Of a stretch of DNA of 64,000 bases, positions 48,838 to 61,889 are shown piece after piece. The notes beneath the pieces were generated by a model that did not search any database, was not told the origin of the DNA, and was given only the letters and a program-made list of their open reading frames with translations. Origin of the DNA: Tulasnella sp. 424 (Eukaryota > Basidiomycota > Agaricomycetes > Cantharellales > Tulasnellaceae); assembly GCA_019633425.1 (NCBI GenBank), contig WSUB01000119.1, positions 62,001 to 126,000 on the forward strand. The letters run 5' to 3'. How positions within the stretch are numbered: position 1 is the stretch's first letter; the number at the start of each line of letters is the position of its first letter. The position numbers were made by a program, and so were the translations under genes.

Positions 48838-50775
48838 CTACAGGGTGTTTTGGGGAGCCTCTCCTCCAGCGACAAAGAATACTTGTTTGCCGGCTGCCAC
48901 GGCTAACCATGCTCGGATGTGGTCCCCTGGGACGCACGGTGCAAGCCAATCGAAGTCTTTGACCCGGTGTGGAGAAGGCAGGATGGTGTACTCCCTCGGA
49001 GCTGGATAGTTGACCGGTGGCATCGAGCCATGCATCAAGCGCGAAGCCGCAAAGGAACGTGATAAGGCGAATTACGTGTAAGGTTCGAGAATCACCCCCC
49101 GTGTGAGGCGGGTGTAGAGAGAGGAGATGAAAGAAGCGAGATACGGTCAGTATCACCAGGGTCGTAGAAATTGGCTAGGCCAGAAGCACCTGGCCAAGCA
49201 GAGTAAAGTCGAGACATACCAGCGGGAGATGTTGTCTTGTAGACTTTCATTGAAGCACCTCCTAATGGAGAGGAAGTGGAAATCGCGAAGAGATGAGGAT
49301 CGGAGGGACTCCAGCTGCACGCGAGGCCAATTTCATTTGAAAATTAGCAAAGCCTGAGCTAGACGCGCATGCCATCGATAAGGGTCCGAAGCGTACCGAA
49401 AACGGTCTCCACCATATTCCATCCCTTCGCCGGTGGCGATCGGTTTCCCTCCTTGAAGCTTGCGAAGATCCCAAACGCTCCACCGCGAACCGTAGGTGGC
49501 CCCAATCCTGATAATAAAAGCATTATTGTCAGACACCCTGCATCTCTATGCCACCGAATCGAGCCCAAATATGGCCAAAGGCAGTCCAGTGAAGTGGGAC
49601 AACCAAAACCAGAAAGCAAGGATTTTCCGCTCACTCACACATTCTTATCGTCCCTCTTCCACCCTGCACCGCCGGTCCATTTTCCTCTCCCACCGGCTAC
49701 GCCGTCGGACAAGGCCCTAGGGTCGACTAGTTCAACTACCCGATGACCTCTCCAGCCGGGCCGACCAACACTTTCCTGTCCGAGAGTCGTCTTCGTCCAA
49801 TCGACAATGCACACCACGCCTCGGACGTCTGATACCATAAATTGACTGGCACTATTTGGATGAGACGAGATGGTGTGCAAGGGATGGGGAAACCTGATGA
49901 TGTATGCCGTGGCTTGAGGGGGAGGAGCATCTAACGCAGGGCGGGTGGGCAGCCCTGGGGTGGCGGTATTGGTGTTGGTATTGGTATTACTTCGTGGAAC
50001 CCGAGAAGATGGACGAGATTCGGGTTCGAGCGACCGCTCAACTTCTTCTTCAGTGTCTGTACCCGTCCCATCAACCCCGTTTGTGGTGTTCCTTCCGGTC
50101 GTGTTTGCTGCGCCGTCGTCGTACTCGTCTTCGTCGCCCTCCGGCTTAGGATATAGGTTCCACATGATGAGACCATCATCACCAACACTTGCACAGTGGG
50201 TTTGGTACGTTTCAGAGGTGCAGAAGCACACGTCGTTGATTGTTTTGTGGTGCCCACTGAGTCCACCGCCAAATGGTCGAATTTGCTCCAAGTCGGGAGA
50301 GCCATCTTTAGAAGGGGATTTTAATAAGAGGCGAAGTTGTTTGTCTGCCCCGGCAACAACGAGTCTGTGATACACGGGAGCAAAGGTGTCAAACCCTGCC
50401 GTTATGCGAAAGACCACACCGGAGAAACTGTTAGCTTACTCGAGAAACCAATCATCCGACGCCGAAGGAGAAATCGTTCTAGGTGACCAGGCAATGGCTC
50501 TGACTGCCGTAGCAATGTAAAAAGAAGCAATGACATTGAAAGTAGGGGCTGTAGTCTCTGCCTGTTCCTGTTCGAACCAAGAATTTTGCAATCCGAAACG
50601 GCAACTTAGTCACCGCAGTAAACACCTACAAGACAACGCTTACCCTTTGAAGGACTTCAACTCTGTTATCACCGCCGACCGCAAGGAGGTCGAGAGCGTT
50701 GTCATTCAAACATGCTCGAACAGCGTGAACATCGGTTGGATGGGAGTAGGAGTAAAACCGCTGAAAATCCGCCAT
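48838..50775 (-). CDS. Nucleoporin NUP37 (WD40 beta-propeller)
   Basis: The ATG at 50775 starts MADFQRFYSYSHPTDVHAVR followed by LDLLAVGGDNRVEVLQ. The next exons carry a RITAIAWSP-type blade, YHRLVVAGADKQLRLLLKSP, GHHKTINDVCFC, then CASVGDDGLIMWNLYPK and FMVSDVRGVVCIVDW. The last exon ends AVAAGKQVFFVAGGEAPQNT before the TAG at 48838. Blade order and the AYGG/SVGDD/MVxxxxG phrases match NUP37, a member of the outer-ring Nup107-160 (Y) complex of the nuclear pore. An Asp/Thr/Asn-rich insertion (TNTNTNT) around 49980-50140 is a fungal-specific loop. The start is 165 bp from the guanine deaminase start. The WD40 assignment is firm; NUP37 in particular is somewhat less so. Confidence 0.75.
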
Positions 50776-50940
50776 TGAAATATAAACCAAGAAATTTGCT
50801 TTATGTTTTCCGAGCCGGTTTGAGGAAGTGGTGGTGGACGTTGTTGGGTTTTCCGGGTGCTGCCAAGTCTCCGGGTGGAAGTTTGGCCGCAAAACGTTCC
50901 ATGAGGCAAACCTCACGTGACACCATTCCAACGACCAACG

Positions 50941-52526
50941 ATGACCCTTTTCCAGACGCTACTGATCGCCACTACCGTCCAAACGCCATCTCTGGGACAG
51001 CTGCAAATCACTCATGATCAACTTATTGTAGTCGATTTGAAGGGCTATATTGCAGAAATTGTGCCGAAAGAGTCAGAAGAGGCACGATCCATCATCGAGA
51101 AAGCCTCGAAGCAGTCACCACCCGTAGTCGTTTCAGAGCTTCCCCGCGGCAGCTTTCTGCTTCCCACATTCGTTGATCTTCACCTACATGCGCCTCAGTT
51201 TCTGTACCTGGGCTCCGGTTTACACCTGCCTTTGATGAAGTGGCTCAACGAGTACGCGTACAAAGCCGAAGAACGATTGGATGCGGATCCCGAGCTAGCC
51301 AATCGAGTTTACGCTCGGCTGGCAGAGAGGTTACTTGAGGCGGGTACTGGTGCTGTCCTGGCCTTTGGTACGATTAAGACAGAAACAAAGTGGGCAGAAT
51401 TTTCACCTCTTCGTAAGCAGAGGCTAATTCAGAACCGAATAGCCTGATCCTAGCCGAAGTGATGCAATCCAAAGGGGTGAGAGCCTTTGTGGGCAAACTG
51501 TCGATGGATATCTCGTCGCGTCCTACCTACGTAGAACCATCCGCGGACGCTTCGCTCGAACAAGCGGAAAGGTTCATTTGCCGCTGCCGGGAAATCGCAG
51601 TTGGGACAAAGGACAGCGAGAGACTGATTCACCCAGTCATCACACCGAGATTCGTACCTACCTGCTCCGATGAGCTCCTCCACGGTCTTGGAAAATTAGC
51701 CCAAGCCGAGGGAGTCCACATACAAAGTCATCTTGCCGAAGCAAGAGATCAAGTGGACTGGGTGCGTAGCACGCGTGGCGCCGAAGACATCGACATCTTC
51801 GACAAAGTAGGTCTATCCTCCAGCTTCATTTTCTGGTATCGACTCAATTTTCGCTCTCAGGCTGGTCTCCTCACCCCCCGAACAATCCAAGCACACTGCA
51901 CCTTCTTACAGCCCCCTGAGTTGGCGAGGATGCAGGCGTCCGGTGCATCCATAGCACACTGCCCTCTCTCCAATGCCTACTTCTCATCAAAACCGTTTCC
52001 ACTAAGAGAGGCTCTGTCGGAGGGAGTGACAGTTGGGCTGGGCTCTGACGTTGCTGGAGGATATCAGATAGACATCATGAGCGCGATGCGCAGCGCCGTT
52101 AGCACTTCTCGGATGCGGGATGGGTATTTGCGTGAAGCCAAGCTTGAGGCCAAAAAAACTCAACCTTCGGATGAACCTGACATCGACGTTAGCATTGATT
52201 GGAAAGAAGCTCTGTTCTTGGCTACCCAGGGTGGTGCCGATGCTCTGGGGCTCCTCACTGGCTCCTTCAAACCAGGATCATTTTTCGATGCGCAACGTAG
52301 TAAGTCTGCAAGCCTGGAATCGTTAGAATGTAGAACTAATCCATCTATTTTAGTCGATTTGATCAACCAGAATGATCGTGGAGTTGGTGCATTGGATTTC
52401 TTCGATACAATAAGAGACTTCCAGATAGATGAAGATGCTGTGGAGAAGTGGTGGTGCCTTGGTGACAATCGTAACCGAAGGAGCGTTTGGATTCAAGGAC
52501 GTCAAGTGTATAATGCAACGATTTAG
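50941..52526 (+). CDS. Guanine deaminase (guanine to xanthine)
   Basis: This amidohydrolase-fold zinc enzyme of purine salvage and nitrogen scavenging starts at the ATG at 50941 (MTLFQTLLIATTVQTPSLGQ). The metal-binding HxH is in PTFVDLHLHAPQF near 51165-51200. Other motifs are LPLMKWLNEYAYKAEERLD, GVRAFVGKLSMD, the histidine in IQSHLAEARDQV, IAHCPLSNAYFSS and the catalytic aspartate in GLGSDVAGGYQIDIMSAMR. Introns lie at 51390-51442 (53 nt, giving TETNLILAEVM), about 51808-51860 and about 52300-52353. The apparent stop at 51445 falls inside the first intron. Its stop is 50 bp from the NOC3 stop. Confidence 0.93.
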
Positions 52527-52575
52527 GGAAACTGAATATAACTTGAAATTCACAGAAACGATACTCCAGAAGGCA

Positions 52576-55570
52576 CTACGCCCGAGAGTAGTTAGCCAGC
52601 CTCTTCGCAGCTTTTCGCACTGCGTCGTCATAATGCGAGACGGCCAACATTCTCAGCTCCCAAAGGCTACTCGCGAATGCATTGCATAGTTGAGGGTCGT
52701 CCAGATCTCCGCGGTATACTCCGTCGGCCACCTTGTCTTCCGTGCTAAGCAGTCCTTCGATTCGGGGTTCCTTAACCAGGAGAACCTCGACGAATTCAAG
52801 CGCCCGTAGCACTGTCGCCGAGGGCCAATGAAGTGAACATGCGAGAACTCGCTTGGCGAAAGCTGCCGTTCGCCAAGGAGGGACGTTGTGTACCGGTGAT
52901 CGAGGCGGAAAGACGAGGTAGAGAGTGCGGAATAAAAGGTCGGCCAGTGACTTGGTTTCGACCTTTGAAGGCGTTGGGCGACTCCCTGGCCTGGTTTGTG
53001 TCGGAGATTTGGTGTTTGAGTTGAGACGAGTTATTGGAAGGTCCTCGATATCAGGGCTTAAGGCTAGTTCGGATACGATTCCGAAGAGGTGGTCGCTGAA
53101 ATCGCTCAAGTCGATTGTGATGGCTTCGCCTATCGGACCGGATAATTACGTTAAAGGTACACGCTGAGTTGCGGAGGGACCAACGTACCTTGACCAGACA
53201 GCAGCTCAAAAGCTGTCGTGATGCACAGCAAGCGTCTTCTCCTAAGCTCTCGATGTCGGAGCACAGGATCCTTAGGAAGATCATTCTCCTCTATCTCCTC
53301 GTCCAGACTGTCCTCGGCAGCTGCCTCCCCATTCTTTACGTCGGGCTCGTGACGCAATATAAGTTGCCTCAGTACCGCTAACAAGTCCCGGAAGAAGTCG
53401 ATGTTGACTAGATGTGCGTAGCGAGATATGCCTTCCAGGGCGCCAGATAATAGCCGGGTTGGCCGAGGGTTTTTTATGATGCTGAAGTAGAGAACGAAGA
53501 GAAGTTTCAAGGTCTCCGTTTGCTATGCAAGATGATATATTCTTTTGTCGGCTGTCGCGTCGTACTTGCACGCGGAAGACGCCTCACCTGACTAGCTCGG
53601 TCTTCTTCATCAACCTCCGCGGCAGCCTCCTCCATCTCCTCCTCGATCTTCTTCACCTCTTTCGCGGCTTCTTTCGCCTTTTTAGACATGTGGGGGTTCG
53701 CCGCCTTCCGTTCCTTCTTGCTCATCTTCACTTTCGGGGGCTTTGCTTTCTTTTGTTCGTCGTCCTTGGAAGATCCATTTTGAGAGGCCCTCACACCTTT
53801 CAGTTCACTCTTTAGTCGAAGGTGAAGAAGGCAAGGCAAGATGTTGGGGTGAACGCGGTAGTGCCGTTCCTTGATCATCCTGTTTAGGAGACGAACCAAC
53901 TCGAGGGAAGCAGTACCGTTGGCGTCGTTCCGGAACACCGATATAATGCTGTTCAGACACATGTCCGACGCCTAGGAATTCGAGTAATGTCGTAAAAGGG
54001 GTCATTACATAACAAGCGATTTCCTAGACGGACTCACCGAGTCCCAGCTTTTCTTGCTGAGGTAGGCAACCACGGAGTTCATAATATTCACGCGGTAGTT
54101 GAAGTGCGTAAGGTCTGTTAGCAGGGTGCACATACACTGCAGGCAGACTGCCGTGAGGTCAGACTTGGCTACCAAGGAGGACCAGGCATTAGACCAGATG
54201 GCGAGGGTATCGCAGAGGTAGGCCTACATTTTAGCTCGGCTTCCATCGTCTTCAGATATTGTTGATACCCAGCTAGAAGCCCTTGTTCGAACTCTCGTTG
54301 GTGCAAGACCGCCTGGCTAGCCTTCTGCGCTTTCTCCAGTTCCGTTAGTACACGGATACGGAAGCCGGGAACGATGTCTTTGAAAACTGCAAGCTCTGAT
54401 AATAAGGCCAACTTTCTGATTACAGGATCGTTTGCGACAGGTTCTGGCAGAGCGGGGGATTTCACTTCCGCCTGAGTGAATGTATGCAGTCGGCGAAGTA
54501 GGCCAAGCTGAGACGAGGAAAGTCAGCACATTTAAAAACGCAAGTCAGAAGAAAAGAAGATTCAAACTCACATTCGTCTCTGGGTCGGCGACAATATCCT
54601 GACAGATGGTAGCAAGTTCTTCCTTGACTCGTTGAATTTTCGCTTTTCTTGACGGCTGGGTTAAGAGGTCCACCACGGCCGGACGACCGAAACGGGCACC
54701 GGTCGCGACATCCTCCCTCCTGGACGAAGCAGTGTCGGCACCGGCAGCGGCTGCCCACGACGCGACGGGGTCTATATGCTCGGCTTCACTCTCGCTTTCG
54801 TCGGAAGATGGAGGGGCGGGGAGGTTTCCAGTAGACTTTATGGTCCCATCGGCAAGCTTGACGGGGAGTCTGGCCGGACCTTGGCGAGCTGGCGGTTCCC
54901 ATTCTGTTGGACGTGCGCGACCTCGACGCTCATGGGTCAACTCTTCATCAGAGTCGGAACTATCAGCTTTTGTGTCGCCAGTATCTCCACCATTGCCAGC
55001 CTCGTCTTCGTCGTCGTCTTCTTCGTCCTCTGTCCCAGGGAGACTGTCCAGAGTGGAGCTCCAGGGCTCTTCATCTTCATTTTCAGATGCTGAAAGGGTT
55101 TCATCCAACTTCCTTCGCTTAGCAGGTTTGGGTCGTTCCGCCTTATGTTGCTCGGTGATCACCCGCTTACTCCTGTAATACGAGATTCATGAATATGGAG
55201 TACTATACAGTCACTCGATGTTGATTCACTTACAAGGAGATTCCTCTTTCATCAAGATTACCGAGGAATGATGCTGCTTGAGCTCCCTGCCCGGAAAAGA
55301 ACTCGAGATCTTCGTCTTCCATAGATGCACCATCGTCATCACTTTCACGACGATTCGGAACTTCTATGCGAGTTCTTCGGCGTGCTTTTTGGCTCTTCTT
55401 CACTTCCTGCTTCGGTTTCGCCTGTCCATTCCGACGCAAGTGTTTGGTGTCCTGAAAATTAACTGGTAAGATATAGGGTGCGGGATACCGGTTTGTTTTC
55501 CTACAGTTGAATTAGTTTGCTGTTTTGAGTAAGTCGAGGGTGTCTTGCGTTTTAAGTGCTTGCCGGCCAT
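52576..55570 (-). CDS. NOC3: Nucleolar complex protein NOC3
   Basis: The first exon, ATG at 55570, reads MAGKHLKRKTPSTYSKQQTN and splices to DTKHLRRNGQAKPKQEVKKS. The conserved FSGQGAQAASFLGNLDERGI, an acidic region, KAKIQRVKEELATICQDIVA and the NOC3 core (SELAVFKDIVPGFRIRVLTE; REFEQGLLAGYQQYLKTMEA) follow. A lysine-rich segment (KMSKKERKAANPHMSKKAKE) lies at about 53650-53740. The C-terminal CBF-type part ends LAVSHYDDAVRKAAKRLANY. NOC3 acts with NOC2 in nuclear export of pre-60S ribosomes and in replication initiation. Order and motifs match the family over the whole length. The gene is divergent from the permease (293 bp). Confidence 0.9.
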
Positions 55571-55863
55571 CAGGAGCGAGAGGAAGGCGCTTGTCTGAAG
55601 GAAAATTCCGCGTTTGGACTTGCTTGTTGCGGCGTCTTGATTTCAATCACGACCGGGCTAGCAGCGCACACTTTGTTGACCAGCAATCACGACCTTACCT
55701 CCTCTTCAAGTTAGCACGACTCTCTGATACCAAGCTACGCATACCGACTACAGCCACTGTACACTAACTACTATTACACGCATCGTCAAATAAGCATACA
55801 TCATCTACATCATCTCAGTCCTTTGTCACGAATATTGTCAGAGTCTTGAACAACTCGTATGAT

Positions 55864-58362
55864 ATGCCGTCAGGAAGGATTTCAATGGAGTCGGAAGACT
55901 CTCTCCGCGCTTTAGAAACATCAGAAGGACCATCCAATTTACGCGTTGTTGGGGGCACTCGGGGAAGGGCGGGCACTGTTTCATCGTTTAGTGGCTTCGA
56001 ATTTCGACCAGACCTCCTCCCGCTGGCTTACAGCGAGGTGGAGGGTGACGGCGAGGTTGTGATGCAAAAGACAGTGGGGCTGGTAAATGGTGAGAGTAAA
56101 TTTATATCTTGGGAGTATGTAACTAAAACGGGGATGTGAAGGCATTGCATTAGTGGTCGGGTCGCAAGTTGGCTCAGGAATCTTGTAGGCACGCACCTCA
56201 TTCCTATGCGGAATGTTCCCGCTGATCACCGGTATTAAGCTCATCCCCAGGAGTTGTCCTAGCCGAAACACGCTCCGTTGGCGCGTCGTTGTTGGTGTGG
56301 GTCGTAAGCGGCGTGCTCGCATGGACCGGTGCCAGGTGAGCTAGCTAACTGTCTTCGAGCTAATTTGGCTAACCATCAAACGCGTAACTTAGTTCATTCG
56401 CAGAATTAGGAAGCATGATACCCATATCAGGTGGACCCCAAGCATACCTAGCATACGCGTACAATCCATTGGTGTCTTTCCTGTATTCCTGGACAGCGAT
56501 ATCGGCTTTGAAGCCCGGTTCAGGCGCCATCATCGCTCTTATATTCGGGTAAGTGCGTGCCGACACATTCAAGGAGAACGTGCTGACACTATTTCGTGCC
56601 TCTGGCAAAGGGAGTATGTGATGCGCCTATTCTATCCGCATGATTACAATCCCCAAGACATCCCCCACTGGCAGACTCAAATTATGGCATCATTATGCGT
56701 TCTCGTTGCTTTCATGCTATGTGTCGGGTCCCCTCGACTTGGTACTCGCACAGCGGTCCTCCTGACGGTTATCAAAGTAAGCCGAAAATGGTTGAGATTC
56801 TTGTCCCGATACTCAATTTAATTTTCGCTTAGTTGGCTGCCCTTGTAAGCCGCGTCGAACGCGTAAAAATGAAATGCCAAAACACTGATAATCCTGACGA
56901 TAGGTTTCAGTCACCGTCTTGGGCATAATCCAGTTAATACGTGGCAAGGCTTCATCCACCCTTCGAGGCCCATTATTCTCCGGAACATCCCCGAACCCTT
57001 CGTCCTTCGCCCTTGCTCTCTACTCTGGGCTCTGGTAAGGCTATTATTTCACTCCGGCTAGAATGACACCCACTGAACTCTTCACGGCTCAGGGCATTCG
57101 ATGGTTGGGATGCCACAAACTTTGTTACCGGGGAGATGAAGAACGTCGAACGAAACCTCCCAAGAGTTATTCACTCCAGCATGAGCATTGTTCTAGTACG
57201 TCACAAGTAACTCGATGCTTTTGCCCCTTCGCCCGACCAACCGACCAACCGATCCCTTCATTCCAAGACTGCATTCCTTTTCGCAAACGTTTCATATTTC
57301 ACGGTTCTTGAAAAGGTGAGAATATTACAAATTATTGGTAGTCTATCCCGCATCTCATCCTCACGATTCTGTGGGTAGGATGTAGTCGCAAGGAGCAACA
57401 CGGTCGCCTTGGACTTCGGCCGAGCATTATTTGGGTCTTTGGGGGGCGTGCTGTTCTCGGTGATGGTTGCCATATCTTGTCTTGGCGCGTTACAAGGTGA
57501 GTCCTCCGCATCTCTAAGACAACCACGTTGAACTAATCTCTTGGTCGTATTGTAGGTGGCCTCTATACTTCCTCGCGCTTGGTATATGCCTCAGGGCAGG
57601 AAGGCTTCCTCCCCAGCTTTTTCGGGCGCCTCAACCAAAGGCTTAAAACACCCGTCAATGCTACAGCGCTTCATGCCACCCTTACCATCGTTTTCATTAT
57701 TTTCGGCGGAGGTTTTAGATCTCTAGTAAACTTCTGTTCGTGATGGTTGGTCCTGGGATTGAGGCCGCACTGACTGTGATCCGATATATAGACAGCGTAG
57801 CCGGATGGGGTTTTTATTTCTTGACGGTTCGCTTGCCTAGTCCAAGTCGGCACACTGGCCGCATTACTCACCATCAGCTTTCAATAGGTCGTTGGACTCC
57901 TTGTCCTGCGAATCAAGGAACCCAATCTTGATCGCCCGTATAAAACATGGCTCATTACTCCTGTAACGTTTTCTGCTGTACGTGGGGCAACGCGAACACC
58001 TACTGGATACTAACCAGAGCTATGACCTGTGATCCTTGTAGGTAGCGCTTTTCCTATTGTTCATGCCAGTTGCCGCGGCTCCCCTTGAGGCAATGGCCGC
58101 AGTGGGATTCATTTTAGTGGGGATACCGATATTCTACCTTACGAGAGAAAGACCCCGAGATATATCAGGGGAACGGGGAACGAGTCTGCTCGGTGCGTGG
58201 TTTAAACATCAGTCAGGATGCATGCTTTCTAAACTGCATGCCCCTGTTGCAGGGAAAGTGTTTGCGCTGTGTTTAAAGTTCCGAGGTACAAGTCGCAGTG
58301 ATTACGTTCGTGCTGCTGCCGAAGAACACGAGGAACAGATGGAGATGTTGCCGCCGAAATAG
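55864..58362 (+). CDS. APC-family amino acid permease, MUP1/LAT-like
   Basis: The ATG at 55864 opens a serine-rich cytosolic N-terminus. The transporter core begins with TVGLVNG, GIALVVGSQVGSGIF and SSPGVVLAET, the signature of the LAT/MUP1 branch (transmembrane 1). Membrane segments continue: SVGASLLVWVVSGVLAWTGA; YSWTAISALKPGSGAIIALI; IMASLCVLVAFMLCV; AFDGWDATNFVTGEMKNVER; SNTVALDFGRALFGSLGG; SRLVYASGQEGFLP; FYFLTVVGLLVLRIKEPNLD; VALFLLFMPVAAAPLEAMAA. The C-terminus ends EEQMEMLPPK. About a dozen short introns are needed. The exact substrate cannot be read; methionine/large neutral amino acids are the family guess. Its 3' half is duplicated as a pseudogene at about 61890-63465. Confidence 0.87.
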
Positions 58363-58566
58363 CCGGGAGGGCCTCCTTTGGACTTTTAGGGATATCAGGT
58401 CCGTGCCTTCCTCGTGACCCCCTGCTCAAAACCGCTCAAAACCCCACTCCAGATCAACCATCAAGTACTATCTTGTATCTACGCTACCATTCTCAAGGTC
58501 TGCCTCTATTACTATACTCGACGTCATATCCATGGGACTAACTTGTTTGGTCATCTAGCGCTCACT

Positions 58567-61223
58567 ATGTTTCCAATCAATCCTGACGATTTTGCTAAGG
58601 CAATGGAACAATTAAATCTGACACCGGCTGAGATCGGCAAAGCGTTGAGTCAACCGAATGGGTTCGAAGGTCTTTTAGGAAGGATGTGGTCGATGCCCAG
58701 TGGGCCAAAATCTGATGACAGCGATTCCGATACAATGGACACCCTGTTAGAGAACGCAAAAGAGGCCCACGAAAGAGAAAAGGGGATGCCACCATTTCCA
58801 TACGACCCACCTCCTCGAATTTCGCTTATTGCTGCCTTCGCGCAGGATCGAGCTAGCCTCGCCGATACTGAGAATAGCGGGCAATTCATGACTCGCAGTT
58901 CCACCGTTGGGCTTGAACCCCATGTATCAAAGAGTTCACTAGCTGACCTCCGCGCGAGTGCGTTGCATTCCAGTCCCTAATCTCTCCTGATCGCCGGTGT
59001 AGGAAATTCTATTCTGATTTCGGACTCGGACTTCCCCACAGTTCAGCTCTCCCAGATGATGGTTCGACGAACCCACTTGGTAAAGTAGTACTCCTTGAGG
59101 AAACTGCATGTTGCTGAAATAGCACAACACACAGGGCTCCGTGTTGATTTGTCGTATTATTACTCCCTCAAGTGCGCCTTCTTTTACTGAAGACGCATTC
59201 TTTGCAACTAAATGTCCTTCATTAGAGCGAACCGTATCGGTACAGTTTGGCGCTGAGGACACGGCCGGCGATGTAGTTATGGTCTCCCTATACAATTATC
59301 CAGGGACGATCGGGGCGAAAATCGATCTCCTGGACACCCTGTTCCCTCTGGGGACAGTACTTGCCATTAAAGAGCCAACGCTAAAGACTAGTTTGGCCGG
59401 AGGCCTTCCCCACATCCGTGTTGATTGCCCCTCGGATGTTGTCCGCCTAACGTCCGGGAACACTCCATCGTCGAGAACGAGATGGCGTACAGGGGAGCGA
59501 GTCCCGCTCGCTCCAGAGCCCCCGTTCACAGAAGAAGGCTGGAAGGCCCTCGGAAACAAGTATTTCCAATCAGGCTGGTTCACGTCCGCTGCACTCGCTT
59601 ACTCAACAGGCCTCGCTCGGACCCCTTCCTCCCAGGTCCTCCGGTTAAACAGAGCGATGACTTACCTGAAACTCGGACACGGAGGAGCCGCACTCTCGGA
59701 TTGCAATTATGCCTTGGGGCAAAACGGATTGCCGGCTTCCCTTCGGGTAAAAGCTTTGTATCGCAAGGCTCAAGCTCTCTACGGCCTGGGACAGTGGGGA
59801 GAAGCCGAACTGGCATTTAAAATTACATCATCCGAATTTCCCTCGGAGCGTGTTCCCTGTACCACGTGGGCCGAAAAGTGCCGCAAAAGGCGCCAGCAAA
59901 CGGAAACGGGGAATTACGACTGGCTCGAGATGTACACCACCTCTCTGTCCAAAACCAAACGACTGGACGTTGCCGACTACAAGGGTGACATTGAAGTAGT
60001 TGCCTTTCCTACAAGAGGAGGAGGGCGAGGCGTAATTGCTACCAAAGATGTCGTAGCTGGCCAACTGCTGGTGAATAGCCCGATATTTCGTTCCAGCTCC
60101 CATGCTGACTTCTTGCATCTCCAACCAGTTGGTTTCGAAGGCGTTCGTCTCCGCATTCCCGGATGACTGCGACCCTCCTGAAATCCTTTTCATTCAAAAT
60201 CTGATCACGATGAGAGGACAACGCGGCTGTGGAGCTTCGCTTGGAACCAAGGTTGCGGAGCGGATAGCAGGAGATCCCGGTTGTGCTCGACTCGTGTATG
60301 ACTTGTACGCTGGTCCCTCTTTCCCTCCTCCGCCCAGCACCTATGTCTTGGAGCAAGCTCCACCAACCGGAGTCGAACGTTTTTTGGACTTTGACATCCC
60401 AGTTGACATCGCTAGAATCGAAGCGGTGCTGAGCTTCAACTCATTCCAACCTTCAGGACCGCCGCTCCCCTCCAAGAAGGATTCGGATGATCCAAGCGCC
60501 TTATTCTTACTACCGTCGCTTTTCAACCACTCCTGTAATCCCAACGCCTCCTGGGTTTGCTTCGGGGATATCATGGTTATCCGGGCAGCCCGTGACATAC
60601 CCAAAGGGTCCGAAGTTTTCATCGCGTATCGGTTAGGAGACGGGTCCTTTGTCAAGCGGCAGGAAACCCTACGACATTACTTCGACAAATGCACATGCGA
60701 CCTGTGCACCTTAGACCGGGCAGATGGTGAAGTGGCTTGTAAAAAACGAGACGCTTTGGAAGGCAAGATTTCAAAGTGGCATACAGTTGGCAAGGCTCGT
60801 CAAGGCATCCAAAACTTGGAACAGACATACAAGAAGAAGAGAAAACACCACGATTTGACGATGACATACGCATGTCTCCATCTCGCACGAGTGCAGAAAA
60901 GGGAGGGGGATGTGTTGGGCTTCTTCCGCACCGCCATGTCGGCCCTCCAGCAAGCAGGCTTGGCCATTACAGACAAAAGCGTCAATGGTGCACTCCGGGT
61001 TGATCCCCATCTGGTCGTGGACGACCTCCCGATTCGGAAGACGGTCCCACCCATGATGGGGGCCATGGGCGATACATATATCGAAACCTGCATTGCTATC
61101 GGCAACGCTTTCCAGTACCATTATGGTGACGATAGGCGTGCTTATCGCTGGACAGGGGCCGCCGTATGGTGTAGGTCCAAGATTCGGACCCAACGATTGG
61201 CTACTGACTTTCCTGTTGTTTAG
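58567..61223 (+). CDS. TPR and SET domain protein (SMYD-like putative lysine methyltransferase)
   Basis: Four exons: 58567-58957, 59042-59079, 59135-60070 and 60129-61223. The N-terminus (MFPINPDDFAKAMEQLNLTP) runs into SSLADLRA, IQLSQMMVRRTH and LGSVLICRII. A beta-rich region (VVMVSLYNYPGTIGAKIDLL; IRVDCPSDVVRL) precedes TPR helices (WKALGNKYFQSGWFTSAALA; LNRAMTYLKLGHGGAALSDC; ALYRKAQALYGLGQWGEAEL). The SET domain has GRGVIATKDVVAGQLL joined over a 58-nt intron to LVSKAFVSAFPDD, then NHSCNPNASW, KGSEVFIAY and the post-SET CTCDLC. The NHSCxPN and the tyrosine are the cofactor/substrate residues of active SET enzymes, so activity is plausible; the substrate is unknown. A second copy starts at 63669. 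Confidence 0.88.
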
Positions 61224-61405
61224 TGCATGATATTCGTTATGGAGGAGGCAGTAGTTTGTTCAATGCGCATCTTTTAGATCCAGAGCTTAAAAGCAAGGTT
61301 CCCTTTTACTGATGTTCGGTGTACATAAGAGTTGTGCGCACGATAATAGGCGGTTCGTGTCATGTTGCCTAGTTTCCTCTAAATCAAGTCTCCCTACTTC
61401 CAAAC

Positions 61406-61431
61406 GGCTGAGTGGCTGAGTGGCTGAGTGG
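61406..61431 (+). repeat. Three tandem ggctgagt units
   Basis: Three perfect 8-bp repeats lie in the gene-free stretch after the TPR-SET stop (61224-61472). Nothing else in that stretch is identifiable. Confidence 0.9.
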
Positions 61432-61472
61432 TGTTGAGAACTGCTTTGGTATCGAGGTAAATGGCGTACATA

Positions 61473-61886
61473 TCATATCGTCTCTACGTCCAAGAACAGG
61501 CATGCATAATCAACAGACATCATTTTCATCCACATGGATCGAGAACACCAACATGCTGTGGCCGCGATCACCAACATCTCAAGTGCGGGGGGAGACCGGA
61601 ATCGGTCTACGATGTTATCCAGGGACTTCGCACTTCCTAATAGTTGGAAAATGTGGGGCCGAGGAGGAACCACGGGTTCGAGACTCCCAAGGAGTGGGCT
61701 CTCAGCATTAGCCTCGATATCGGACATGACAACATGCTCAAGGGAGGGATTGTCGCCCATCGCTTGCAATATTTGTTCGAGAGTGATACATTTTCCTTCT
61801 TGTATACCGTTCAGCATAAGGGTTTCCAACTGGCTGAACGTGCCAAGAACATCCTCCCACCAGAGTGGAAGACAGTCGAGATGCAC
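61473..61886 (-). pseudogene. 5'-truncated F-box/LRR-type gene fragment
   Basis: An open frame of 138 codons reads HLDCLPLWWEDVLGTFSQLE, then TLMLNGIQEGKCITLEQILQ, NPSLEHVVMSDIEANAESP and SPPALEMLVIA. The leucine-rich pattern is that of the C-terminal half of Agaricomycete F-box proteins. There is no ATG at its 5' end (it opens with GTG) and no F-box. The 5' end coincides with the start of the duplicated permease block at about 61890. It is probably a remnant cut by that rearrangement. It is unrelated in detail to the 16-31 kb F-box family. Confidence 0.6.
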
Positions 61887-61889
61887 TTG

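Noticed and set aside
51390..51447. Apparent premature stop in guanine deaminase
   Set aside because: It lies inside a 53-nt intron; splicing gives TETNLILAEVM in frame with the conserved domain.
60071..60166. Apparent frameshift in the middle of the TPR-SET gene
   Set aside because: A 58-nt GT-AG intron (60071-60128) restores the frame and yields the conserved LLLVSKAF SET opening.
61406..61431. tRNA-Ser/Leu-like A-box in the ggctgagt repeat
   Set aside because: It is a simple tandem repeat with no matching B-box or stems downstream.
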